Source: Saccharina japonica
Taxonomy: Eukaryota; Sar; Phaeophyceae; Laminariales; Laminariaceae
NCBI GenBank assembly: GCA_008828725.1
Contig: MEHQ01002050.1
Coordinates: forward strand, 19,890-83,889
Direction of reading: 5' to 3'
DNA length: 64,000 nucleotides
Shown here piece after piece: positions 1 to 11,600 of the stretch. Within the stretch, counting starts at the first letter, position 1. Each line of letters starts with the position of its first letter. The notes below the pieces were generated by a model. That model ran no database searches. It was not told the DNA's origin and saw only the letters and a list, made by a program, of their open reading frames with translations. The translations under genes and the position numbers were made by a program.

Positions 1-587
1 GGGTTGGGATGGGGTTTATTGTCACCTCAATCACTTGGTTCAAGCCGGTTCAAGGTCTATAGCCTCCCTTCCCCACCTCTACTAGGAGTAGGAACGGTGC
101 TCCGTTTCGAAAGGAATGCGCGGTCAATGGTTAAATGACTAAGGCAAGCAACAATTGAGTACCCCCCCCCTCCCTCCCACCCTGCTCCCTCCCCTCATGG
201 CGTCGTCGCCTGCCAACGCCATGTTTTTGCAGGCGGCTAGCAGTGATGGCAATCAACGAAATAAATCAACCATTCGGGTTGGTTCATATTATGTGATCAA
301 TATTCAAGAACCAACCAATCACGAAGGCCGTGATTTTATCCATTTTAGCTGCACGACTTTCAGCATGCCGTACTAAAACAAACACCATGCAAACCAAAAC
401 GATCATACATAACCATGATTCATCAATCGCGGGAAAAACAAAACTTAAATATTCAGTAATCAAAATCACCCTCGCTTTCGTTCGTTCATTGCCGAACAAA
501 CACCACAGGCGACCATCAGCCAGCCGGAGCAGCGGCGCATGGTGGTGGACGCCACCATCGACTTCATCGAGCGCAGAGTCGCCGCGT
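1..587. other. No gene seen
   Basis: Short frames only. A C-run (about 163-172) and a T/C-rich patch are present. Nothing else is recognisable. Confidence 0.5.
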
Positions 588-845
588 AGGTATACCGTAT
601 CACACCCGGGTGATAACATATCACATCCCCTGGGACGAACTTCTGAGACGAATTTCTCCGAAACTAAAGGGCGGGGGCACACACAACGAAAACGGCGGTG
701 TTGGGAAGACATCGTCGACATTTTCCCATCGACACACCGCTCGGCGTCTGTTTGCACCCTCCCCGTTTTCGACAAAAAAATCAGCGTGGAAATTCGTTCG
801 AAGGGGTGTGTTATCGTATCACCCCCGGGTGATATATACGGTAAT
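588..845. repeat. R6 inverted-repeat element, copy 1
   Basis: The left end (TACCGTATCACACCCGGGTG) is mirrored at the right (CACCCCCGGGTGATATATAC), with inner arms CACATCCCCTGGGACGAA and TTCGTTCGAAGGGGTGTG. The element is about 255 bp. A second copy lies at 27688-27866. The palindromic CCCGGG cores give a strong hairpin. Confidence 0.75.
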
Positions 846-1330
846 TTTTGCGACCCCGGGTAGATTTCAGTGGAAAACGGGCTCACGTGAGAGCATGCTC
901 TTCCTCCTAATCATCATCATCATAACCATCGTCACCAGGCTAGAGGGAAACCCTCTAACAAAATGCTTGGGGCGTTGGGGGCGTTTTTCCATCGCCACCC
1001 ACGCTTTCTTGCTTTTTTTCAAGCCGATGTTGGGTATGAATGAATCGCCATGCGCGCTCTTCTTGCGTTTCTTTTAAGCCGATGTTTTTTTTTCTGGTTT
1101 CGTTTTTGAGACGATCAACCATCCAAGAACTGCAATAACAGATTATGCCAGGGACTCATCCCAAGGTATACCATAAAGAGGTTGCAGTTATTAAAATAGT
1201 GTTATTCCTTCTGAGGCAATGTTTTCTGACTGACTATTAGTATACTCCTCAAGTGACGCAACTACCGGTGAGTCTTGTACAACGGTTGGTAGGACATTTG
1301 TTTGTTTCAGGACTTATGACGGCGGACATA

Positions 1331-1551
1331 GAAGCCTTGGTCGGAATGCGAGAAACATAACTCCCTGGAAGTCATGATTCGGGGGTGAAATATTGAGCTC
1401 CTCGTGTAAGGAGCTCATACAATAAGCCGCCACCCCTACAAGGCATTGGTCGGGTTGCGCGAAACAAAACTACTTGGAAGTCAAGATTCGGGTGTGATAT
1501 ATTGAGCTCCTCGTGTAAGGAGCTTAGAAAATAAGCAACCACCCTTATAAG
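1331..1551. repeat. Tandem duplication, two ~110-bp units with a hairpin
   Basis: Units 1331-1440 and 1441-1551 are about 85% alike. Each carries the hairpin GAGCTCCTCGTGTAAGGAGC. The flanks from 846 to 1330 and 1552 to 2635 show no gene or repeat that I can identify, apart from C- and T-runs near 2066. Confidence 0.75.
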
Positions 1552-2635
1552 GTGGCATCGCTCGCCCGCGGAGCGAATGATTGCGTGGCATCGGCTGGGG
1601 TCAATGCCCCTCCTTTTACGGCGAGAAGTAACGGGGGGTCTTACAACTCACGAGCGAAGTGCGGCAGAGTCAGGTTTCGGAGTTTATACTCCTTTAGGAC
1701 CTACTTGTCGAGATGTATGTTCGGTGCCGCACCAAGTTTGTTTGTTTTTGGCCTCCGTTTTCAGTGGAGCTTACCGCCTACCAGGTATTCGATAGCATGG
1801 TTGAGGTGCACTGGGCACGAGACAAAGGGACTCCGATGTACTAACCAGTGGTTGATTGGGTTTGATTGGCTTGGGGTTAGGGTTCGGGTAAGTTATTTTC
1901 GTCTCGTACGCAGCAGTGGGCCTCAGCCGTTGTATCACACACTTAAGTATGTGGCAGGCTACCCTCTCCGTTTTTTCGATCCACACGTAAATAAGAGCGG
2001 TCGTGTCGGATTGAGAGTTTTATGGGCGTACACTTTCGAGAAGAAGTCTTGAATGTCGTCGTATAACCCCCCCCCCCCCTCCTCCGGTCTCCCATTGCAT
2101 TTGGCGTCGTCGGCAGCTTCGGTTTCTTTGCGAAACTGGTTGGGTCTATGGACTCACCGGCTGACCCTTTCCTTTGACCCGTCTAGAAGTGTACCCCCCG
2201 TTTTTGGAACAAAGTAGTTGGAATTCAAGTGGGAGGGGGTGGTTTTTTGCAGCAGCAGTAAAACATGGTCATACGAGCCCATCATATAGGCTCAGCGTTG
2301 ATGTTTGTTTTGTTTCGGCATGTGAGGCGTGAACGAGTTTAGCATTTACGAGTACGTAGTGCTTTTCGTCGTTCTGCTTCGTAGAGATGCGTGCGAAACT
2401 CGTGCCAAGTTTTCGTTATTTTCACTTAAAATCAAGTGCAGTTGCTATGTAAGTACAACGTACGCTATACCCTACATGGTATCTAACCCTCACGAAGTTT
2501 TAGCTCATCTTTTGGCGCCGCCTGTATCTATAGTCAATTGTGCTTGAGTCGGCAGCGCGTGAGTCTTCTCGGGTTTCCCATGCACGGACATGTCAAACCG
2601 CTTTTAGTTTCTTCCGTAAGTAGTAGTTTACCTTG

Positions 2636-3355
2636 ACGTATGCTACGGTATAGAGGTGCACCATTTGTTTTTTGAGGGTGGTCGCTCGAGGAGCATTACA
2701 CCTCACTCGGAAAAACCTTTTTTTTTTAAGCAAACTAAGGGCCCGAATTAACGAGTATAAAATAAATTCAATTTGGAAAAAATAAAATTCAAATTCGCTT
2801 TTCATTGGTCAACACACGCACCAGCACCAAAGATTAGGATCTTGGGGCATAATATTGGGTGCTGGTGCGTGTGTTGACCAATGAAAAGCGAATTTGAATT
2901 TTATTTTGTCCAAATTGAATTTATTTTATACTCGTTAATTCGGGCCCTAAAAGTGCTGTATATACCTGATGAACAATCCCATGGCCTACTGTAACTATAC
3001 AATGAAAAGTATTGCAACACAATGAAAGGCCGACAATTTTGGGTTTTAACTCCTTTGGGACCCCTTTGATAGCGACCAACACAACGATGAGTTCGGTGTT
3101 ACCGGCCGTCTACGAGCAGCGTGAGCACCCGGCAGTACGCGGTTAGGACCGCGTGTGGCGCCCTTGCCGTACGAATCGCTCTATTGGAACTCGGCCACAA
3201 TTTCGTATCGCCCCCCTATCAACGCAGTTGCCGTTGCTGAAATCGTCACTTTTTTTTATCGTCAATTTGCCCATCTGAAGCCCCAAGAGGGTTAAGGAGC
3301 CCGATCACTCACAAACAAAGTAAGCCAAAACGTTCAACCACTATCGCAGCATGCA
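2636..3355 (+). repeat. R1 element, disrupted by two insertions
   Basis: The R1 left end (ATGCTACGGTATAGAGGTGC) is at 2639. R1 body sequence resumes at 2951 after an R2 insertion (GATGAACAATCCCATGGCC). The R1 right end (GTTAAGGAGCCC...CGCAGCATGC) appears only at 3290-3355, after about 240 bp of foreign sequence (3046-3287). Part of that insert is shared with 22260-22445 and 23010-23170. Confidence 0.7.
2739..2947. mobile_element. R2 foldback element (PIF/Harbinger-like), copy a, nested in R1
   Basis: A 209-bp near-perfect palindrome with arms of about 95 bp, starting GGGCCCGAATTAACGAGTAT. It is flanked by TAA on both sides (2736-2738 and 2948-2950). GG-starting ends and a 3-bp TAA/TTA duplication fit PIF/Harbinger MITEs. 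It splits an R1 copy, so it inserted later. Confidence 0.85.
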
Positions 3356-4119
3356 TATCCTTGCGCCAGGCTAAATCACTCGAGGCGAGCTACGAGTGAG
3401 CGTCCTTCGTTCTCGAGTCCGTCTGTGATCATGGACAAGCAATCAATGCTGTAACTCCACGGCGAACTGCTGGCCACTCGCGCCTACTATGTCGACGGGT
3501 AGAAAGGAAGGTTTAATGTGAAGAACACACACACGCTCCTCTCTATAGGCCCCCACTCCTCCTCGGCTCCGAGCGCCACTTGAGCCACTTGCGCCCCCGC
3601 TACCGCGTGCAGCCTGTCTGTGCTCGTGCTCGCTATCTGCTGTGTTTTTAGTCTCGTTTGAAACCTGTAAACGTTACACACCGTCCCGTGAAGCACGTGG
3701 AAATTACACAACAACAACGTGAAACGCGTGTTTTCACCTTGAGAACACGTGGTCAAGATACTGTAGTGATACTGTTTTCGCAACGTCTGTATAACAGCGT
3801 TGCGATCAAAATGGTCGTTGGCATCGTCCCGCGCGGGTTCCTCCTCCTTCAAGGCATCAACTACTACAATACTGCTTGCTGCACTACTACAGTAATAGTA
3901 CAGTACACTACTGCGATGATGGTGATGCACGAAACACACGCACTCACTCATTGCTGGTTGTGCTGGATCGGATTTGTCTTCGTGGACGCGCGAACTTGTG
4001 TTTGACTTTTGTTGTTGTATCCTTGTTGTCTTGTAGAGCACTATGACGAGTGTTCTACAGGGTTTGTTGAGCATGATGATGACGAGCGTCCTTACAACAC
4101 AACAGCGCATGTAGCGCAT

Positions 4120-4456
4120 ATTTATGGCTAAAAAGTCATCGGTGCGCAACAACTCCTGTCGTCATGTGCTTCATAATAAGAAAGAGTACAGCAGTAGTAC
4201 GACCTGGTACGACCAGCATTTCGTATTCATTGTGTGTGTTACAGCACCAACATGCAGCAGCGGCGCGAACCGTAGTCGCGTGGGGATTATACAGCATACT
4301 CATAGCTAAACAATCACCGGTGCGCAACCGTCGCCACGTTCTTCATAATATGAAGTTGTTGGTATGACCAGTATTTATTCATTGTTGTGTGTTACAGCGT
4401 TACAGCGCCAGCAGCAGCAGCGGCGCGATCCATAATAACGTGGGGGTTACAGCAAC
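4120..4456 (+). repeat. Tandem duplication, two ~170-bp units
   Basis: Units start at TGGCTAAAAAGTCATCGGTG (about 4123) and ATAGCTAAACAATCACCGGT (about 4302). Both contain CATGTGCTTCATAAT-like and TTCATTGTGTGTGTTACAGC-like stretches and end near GCAGCAGCGGCGCGA. The flanks 3356-4119 and 4457-5389 hold no recognisable gene; a C-run lies near 4789. Confidence 0.7.
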
Positions 4457-5389
4457 GACCACCACTGCGTGATTGGGGGTTGCTACAAATTGGTGTCTGA
4501 GTTACGACGCAAGGAGTCGCGCGGCATTAGCGCAGCTTGATCCTACCCCTTGCTGCTGGGTGCTCACGCTGCTCGTAGACGGTTGATTGATAATCATTGT
4601 AGACCACGGTTGGTTGTCATTGCTTTGGTCGCGTATATCGTGTATCGTACCTGGTATCTATCTCGGGGTCCCAAAGGATTGTTGTGCTGTTTGCTGTTAT
4701 TGATTGATGATGCTGTGCGTACGTATTGTGCATAAAAATGGCCTGCAACATCGAGGAGTGCTCGATGATACATGCATGCGCGTAGTCCCCCCCCCCCCTC
4801 TTCTACGAATGCCAATGACGTTGTTCGGTGCTTTCTTGTCGGCGTTTTTATTTTTGCTGTGGTTCGAGTGTGGTTCGCCAGGGTTCGCTGTGGTTGTTGT
4901 GTCTGTTGTTTTTGTGTGCCGTGTGCGTTGCAAACGCTTCAAAAGCTTCTGCACCCCCCGCGCCCATCAGTGCGACCAGTTCGTTGTGAAAAACTTGTTG
5001 GGGAGTGCCGTGAGTTGACAGGCGACGAGGAATATGCTGCCTTCCATACGCCTGATATACGAGTCGATACGTGTACTCTGCACGACAGGGTACAGACATA
5101 CATCTGCATCCCTCGTACCCGTCGACTCAGATATTTTGGTTCCAAAACAAAAATTAAAATTGTATCCATCCTTTCTTGGCCCCTATCCCCTAGTAACCAT
5201 ATTGAACAATATTTATGGAACTCCCGATCCGCACATTGCTTCGTTCCAGCAGCAAACAGAGGTGTGCTGTTGCAAAGAGCTCGCGCCTGAACCTAACTGC
5301 ACCAGAGCAGCTTGCACCAACCAGTAAACGCACCCTCGCACGCGGGAGGCAGGGTTGCTGGTAGGTGAGGGACCCGCTTTTTTCTACCC

Positions 5390-5616
5390 ATGGATTTTGA
5401 CAGAGATGCTATCGGATCTCTCGAGGACCTGCACAGGGAGTGGGATGGCCTAGAAACAGAGCGCGCAAAAGTGGAGGACCGACTGCGGAGCTTCGATGCC
5501 GCGGGCAGGGGGGGTGGACCTGGATGGCGGAGTGGTGGCAGGGGGGGTGGTAGGGGCAGCGGGTCTGGCGGCCGCGGCCACGGGCAGGCTGGAGGCGGGG
5601 ATTGGTCTAGAGATAG
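5390..5616 (+). CDS. Pinin exon 1 (N-terminal helix)
   Basis: The ATG at 5390 opens a 75-codon frame ending at a GTGAGT donor after 5616, with two bases left over (phase 2). The first 38 residues (starting MDFDRDAIGSLEDLHREWDG) form a charged helix like the start of animal pinin. A Gly/Arg-rich stretch follows. In animal pinin the same N-terminal helix is followed by a similar GGGRGRG segment. Confidence 0.75.
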
Positions 5617-8600
5617 GTGAGTAGGGCTGGCTGTTATTGCGGCAGGCTTTCTCTGGCTCGCTCTGTCTGTGGCCCTATATATCCGGACACAGCCTTCGTT
5701 GTGCGTCAATGGTACATACAGCAGACATGTTGCGGCCGTGCCTAACAGCTCAGTCTAAGGTTGCTTCTGCTGCGTATAATACTTCATTGCACACATACAG
5801 AGTTATACTGGATGCCAGCACGTATGTAGGGGCTGACAAGCAGTTGTGGTGCATTTCTTCAAAGCTTTCGACTACTCTCTGGATGTTGTTTATACTACTG
5901 CTGTACGTAGTGTCGACGGCCACCCGAAGAACTGGGGCCCCTTTTGAATTGTGACCTGTGGGCGAGCCCGGAGATTTGAAGCCGGACGGATCTCCGCTCC
6001 GCGCTGTTCGACCGACCTCATTTCTTTGTTTAGACCCAGCGCGCAGCCTGCGACCTGGTTGTATACATTTAAGTATGTACCAGCGCATACAGCAGTTGCC
6101 GACACAGCAGCAGCAGTTACGCACAGACGCCCACAGCGCGAGTTCCTTCTCATATATACGTGCACGAGTAGACGAGTAGCGAAGAGGTACCCTACTATTT
6201 ACAGGGGGTTGACCCCCGCCCCTACGATACGGGTCTCCATACCCTGTCAATCAAGACGCCGTGTATAATTTTGCGCGAAGGTTGCGTCGATTTCGGTCTG
6301 GACAACCGTGTATATAGTAAAGCAGGGGCATGAGACTTGAGACCGGTTAGGGTTAGAGTTAGGGATAGTGCCATGAGGGCGAGGGTGGGGGATACATAAC
6401 GGCACTGCAGCAGTGACGGCACTTCAGCAGTAGCTGGCATGCAACAGTAACGGGCGCTGCAGCAGGACGAAGAGGATGCAGCAGTGACAGCACTGCAGGA
6501 GGCAGTAGAGCATACAGGCATGACGGCGCTGCAGCAGAGCATGCAGTAACATACCTCGTAGCGCTGAGTAGAGGTTCGGGTGAAGTAAACACAAGAGGGA
6601 ATTATCGTACTCTCACAGCACAGGCGTCGAAGCTGCCTGGTACTCAGCAGTTTTGTATCCAAGTAAACCGCCATACAGTACAGTACGAAACCTGAATATT
6701 TCCTTACAAAATAGCTTGACAAGGAATAGGGTTAGTGTTAGGCTAGCGTTAGAGCTACACATAAAGTGACATGACATATAGGACAGCGAAGGACAGAGAA
6801 GGTACGTAAGGTTGGATCGGGTTGGCCGAACCTACGAACAACATATATTTTCCTGGGTCAAACCGCTCTCTTCGACGAATTAGCGAATTACCAGTGGTAG
6901 TGCACGGCAAAACTCGACCCTCTTCGTGTTTTGGACGCACAAGAAGACGCGTAAGGTGGTGGTGGGCGTCTGTGGCATGCCGAGATGTCCCTTTTGGCAT
7001 GGTACCCCTGGTACCACTCTGTCCTGGCAGGAAAGGACGGTCTCGGTGTTAAGTTCGCCCTTTCTGGGCCCAGAAAACACGACCAAAACATTGCACACCT
7101 CAGACAGATAATCTACAGATCATCTACAGATCATCATCGGTTCCCACTTGATGATCTAGATATTTCAAGGAATATATTCCCGCTATTGTGTGATTTAGCT
7201 CATGTAGCCGAGGGGGGGGGACCCGAATAATCTGCACAATCTACGATAGCACACATTTTTAGATCTGTAATATGCAGATCCTGCACACATTCTCACAGCG
7301 GCAGGTGGGGAAGTAAATGATCTAGGTCATGATCTATCTGTAGATGATCTAGATCATGATCCATCTGTAGATGATCTACAGTAGATCATGATCTATCTGT
7401 AGATGATCTAGGTCATGATCTATCTGTAGATCTAGATCATGATCTATCTGTAGATCTAGATCATGATCTAACTATAGATGATCTAGATCATGATCTATCT
7501 GTAGATTATCTACGTCATGATCTATTTGTAGATGATCTAGATCATGACTTGTCCGGGGTGTGCACGGGTTTGAGATACGCGGCCTTATCAGGCGTCTATT
7601 ACGGGGGAGCATGGTAATCTTAACTACCAGCTATTCATCTATTTATGGTGTGTACTAATAATGGTTGGGATATGGAACGAGAATCGAGTTCCGATACGAT
7701 ACCGACGAACAGAAATAAAAACGAATTGATTCGATCTCGATGTTTGATACAATGAAGCTTTCGTTCAATATGAGCCTAAAAAGCACGGGGACGGCAGGGG
7801 ATGGAGGGCACAACACACGTTCGATATATTATACCCTGGTACGATATATCGGAAGTACGATATTTCGATATATCGAAAGTTCGATAATTCGATACATCGA
7901 AAGTTGATATTTCGATATATCGAAAGTTCGATAATTCGATATATCGAAAGTTGATATTTCGATATATCGAAAGTTCGATAATTTGATATATCGAAAATTG
8001 AGTTCGATATTTCGGAAATTGAGTTCGATATTTCGATATATCGAAAGTTGGGTCCGATATTTCGATATATCGAAAAAATAACGATACGATATCGAACACT
8101 GCTGTTGTAGTGTGTAAACATCCACCCCCCCTGTACTATTAATAGTGCCGGCATGATGAGTATTAATAGTATCATGGTGAGCGCATGGCGTACATACAGC
8201 TCCTCGGATTGTGTTAATTCTTCGGCGAGCAAATTAACCACAGGTATCCCCCAATCCAGCAGCCTGCGTTGTTTCGCTTGATGCCATGCTGACCGGAAAT
8301 ATAATATCCCTGTTGAAGAGCCGCATTTGCCGTAATTTTGAATTATTATCTAGGATAAGAGTATTCCGCGGTGTGGTGCCCGTGAAGGAAAAATCAGAAC
8401 TGAGGCAAATATGTATATGCTGTCTTTTGTCAAGGGGTAGAAGTGCTGTCTCCTGACATATTTTGCTGCGAAGCACCGGCTCTCTCGAGCGCCACTCGAC
8501 CTCCCGCGGCTGCGCGCCCGTACCATGGTCCCCCCATACAGCGGCCCTCGGTGTCCACGGCGAAAGAAAAGGCGCCGCCGCCAAACTCAGCGAGCGGGGA

Positions 8601-11600
8601 GCGTCGAAAGGTGCCCTCCCGGGGACGAGTTGCTTGATCCTCGGGATGGGGTGGGTGTCCCCGGAATATTTGGTGTCCAAAAGTTCAGGAGGCGTATCCA
8701 CCGGGGAAATGTTGTTGTGTCCCCTGTTTTGAGTTTCGGTTCGTTTGGAGACCTTTTTTCCCGGGTATATTATATTTTCCCCTCCTCCAGGCATTCTTTT
8801 TGGCTTTTACATATTATTAATAGTATGATTGTGAAGGGACAGTCAGTCAAGCGATCAAACCGCGGTCTACTTACCTATTTGTTCCTACCCGTTACCCCCG
8901 CTGCCCGGCCTCCTCCTCCCCCACCCCTGGCCCCTCCACCCTCCCCTTCCCGTCCCGCTTCCACTCCCCCCCCTCTATGGTCATACGACTACAGCCATGC
9001 ATGAAAATAAGTACACCCTCCGCCCCCCCCCCCCCCCCCCTGTTAGGCCCCGTGAGAGCCCCTTGTCCTCACAGCAGCTCAAGAAGACGCCTTTCGTCTC
9101 CCCAGGTAAGGTCCGCGCCATGTCGGGCACGTGGGAGCGAGGCCTCGACCCGGCTAGCGCCGCGGCAGATATAGAAGCGGAGGCGTCAGCAGCAGGGGAC
9201 GCTACCTACCGCCCCCCCCCTCGGGAACGCGGAATGGAAAACAACCCTAGGGGTGGCGGCGGTGGCGGCGCAACAGGCCGGGAGGCGTTATCTCGCAGGG
9301 GGCGAGGAGGCGGCGAAACTCGCTCCGAAAGGGAACATCTTAGGACCGGTTCCGCCGCTGGTCGCAGCGGAGCAGGTGGAGGCGGCGGGATTCGTGGCGA
9401 AAGGGGCGGCAATCGCGGCGAAAGGGAAACTTTTTGGGGTGGTTCTGCCGCCGCAGGTGGCCGCGCTGGGGGAGGCGTGCGGGGGGCGGGGTCCGGGCGA
9501 GCAGCAGCAGGAGGAGGAGGAGGAGACAGGCGGGAGTATGTTTCTCGCACCACCGCTAGAAACGGAAGCGGGAATGGTGGCAGTGGAAGCGGTAGTGGTG
9601 GCCGGGGATCGGGGGAGCCGGATGCGAAGCGCCCTCGTGTGACCAGCACGATTGTGATCGCGGGCGATGACACCGCCAGCCTGGACAACGGCGAGCTTGA
9701 CCGGTGGAACTCCGCGCCGGCGTCGGGCGCAGCCGAGGGTGGTCCCGAGGAAGAAGCAGCAGGGGGGAGGGGTGGGGTGGCGGGAGCGGCGGCAGATGGA
9801 GGAGGGGGGGAGGGAGAAACGGCGATGGCAGTTGAGGGGGAGGAGCCGGTGGCGAGAAGGGGTGGGAGGGGGGCTGCTGACACACTCGATGATGAGTCGG
9901 GCGAGGCTAACGATGGCGGCGGTGGCGACGCTGAGAAGGAGGACGCCGGGCCTCGATTCGTCAGCCAAATCGTGGTGGTACCCGGGGGGGCGAGGGGGCG
10001 CGCGGCTACTCGCGGCAACGTCGAAGCTGACCGTTACCGTGGGGAGCACAGGTTTCTAGGGAGGTCGGGAGGCCCCGAGGGGGGAAGCGGGGTTAGGCAG
10101 GGGGGCGGGGGCGGGGGTGCGAGAGGGGGTGTGATGCGCGGAAGCCTTGCGAGCAGGCTGGGGCCGCCGATGGGCCGGCCGGTGATGGTGGTCGCGGAGG
10201 GGGAGGGGAGCGACCTGGCCCCGGTTCCCCGGCCGATGACCGTCCCGTCGAAGCCGGAGTTGCACGCGGCGTACAAGGACGGGGACACGAAGAAGCGAAA
10301 CCGGAGGTGATTTTGTTGTTGTTGCATACATGGGACGTATCACGATATAATGTATAGAACATTTGCTGTATAGGGTAGGTAACATCTTATTTTTCTGAAG
10401 CTGCCAAACTTGAGGAGCTCCGTGTATACCTCACCCTTTTTTTTTCTTTTTTTTTTGGTAAAACAAATGTACATGTTTATATATTATACGTACGTACGCA
10501 CAACAATCCTGTGGCTTTTTAGGTTTCATTTCGTACGAATAATACCGTAAGGGAAAAAAAGTCAAATTACATTTTTCCCGACAATGTTGACTACAATACT
10601 GCCAAAACTGTCAGATACGCTTTTTATTTCCAAGTACATTCTTTTTCGTGACTACATAAGCCTATTCACCTGGTCTTAACCCATTCAGAACTGAAAAACT
10701 TATCCCACACTAATTCCAAGTAGTTTGTCCCCAAAAACGGGGGACCAGTTCTTAAGGGGTTAATATGCCGAAAAGTCTTGAACCGGCTGTTTCTCGCAGA
10801 TTCATTATGCAGACACGTGCTACGATAGAGGTACACCGACTTTTTTTCTGCGGCCCCTCCTAACTTGAGGGACTATACTATTAATAATATATTAGTAAGT
10901 CAAAACACTAACTTTGAGGAAAAATGAAAAGTGCAGCTGGATGGCCTTAACCCATTCAGAAGTGAAAAAAAATGCCCCACACTAATTCCATGTAGTCTAT
11001 CCCCAAGTTCGTGGGACCAGTTCTTAAGGGGTTAACCCTTTTAGAACTGCAGTCCCGTTTTTGGGGACAAATTACTTGGAATTAGAGTTGTTTGTCCCCA
11101 AAACGGGACTGCAGTTCTAAAAGGGTCAAGTATACAATGAACAGAGGATGCAAAACACAAATAAATGGCGTGCCGACGATGTTGGGGAGAGCTCCTTGGT
11201 GAAGGAACTCTGACAGTCAGAAACATTTAATTATTGCTTTACGAAGGCAAAAAATATGGTAATCTGCAGACCATGTAAACCAGGGATCTGTCTCCCCCCG
11301 AATTATCTGGAGCTTGAAATGGGGATCTGATATGTGATCATGTGAGCCAGGGATCTCTCTCCCCCGAAATCTCTGGAGCTTGAAATAGGGATCTGATCTG
11401 TGATCATGTAAACCAGGGATCTGTCTCCCCCCGAAATATATGGGAATTGAAATGGGGATCTGGTCTGTGCGATTTGTGAACCTTTCACAAGTCGGACAGA
11501 TAGATCATCTATATATAGACATCTACAGATATACATCTACAGATATACAGGTAGGTCATCTACATATAGATCATCCACAGATATATCATCTACAGAAATA

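Noticed and set aside
7306..7560. CRISPR-like array
   Set aside because: Units are contiguous with no unique spacers, and this is a eukaryotic intron; it is a simple tandem repeat.
9206..10018. Long minus-strand Pro/Ser-rich frames of 250-270 codons
   Set aside because: They are antisense shadows of the Gly/Arg-rich pinin exon 2, whose plus-strand frame joins in phase to conserved exons.
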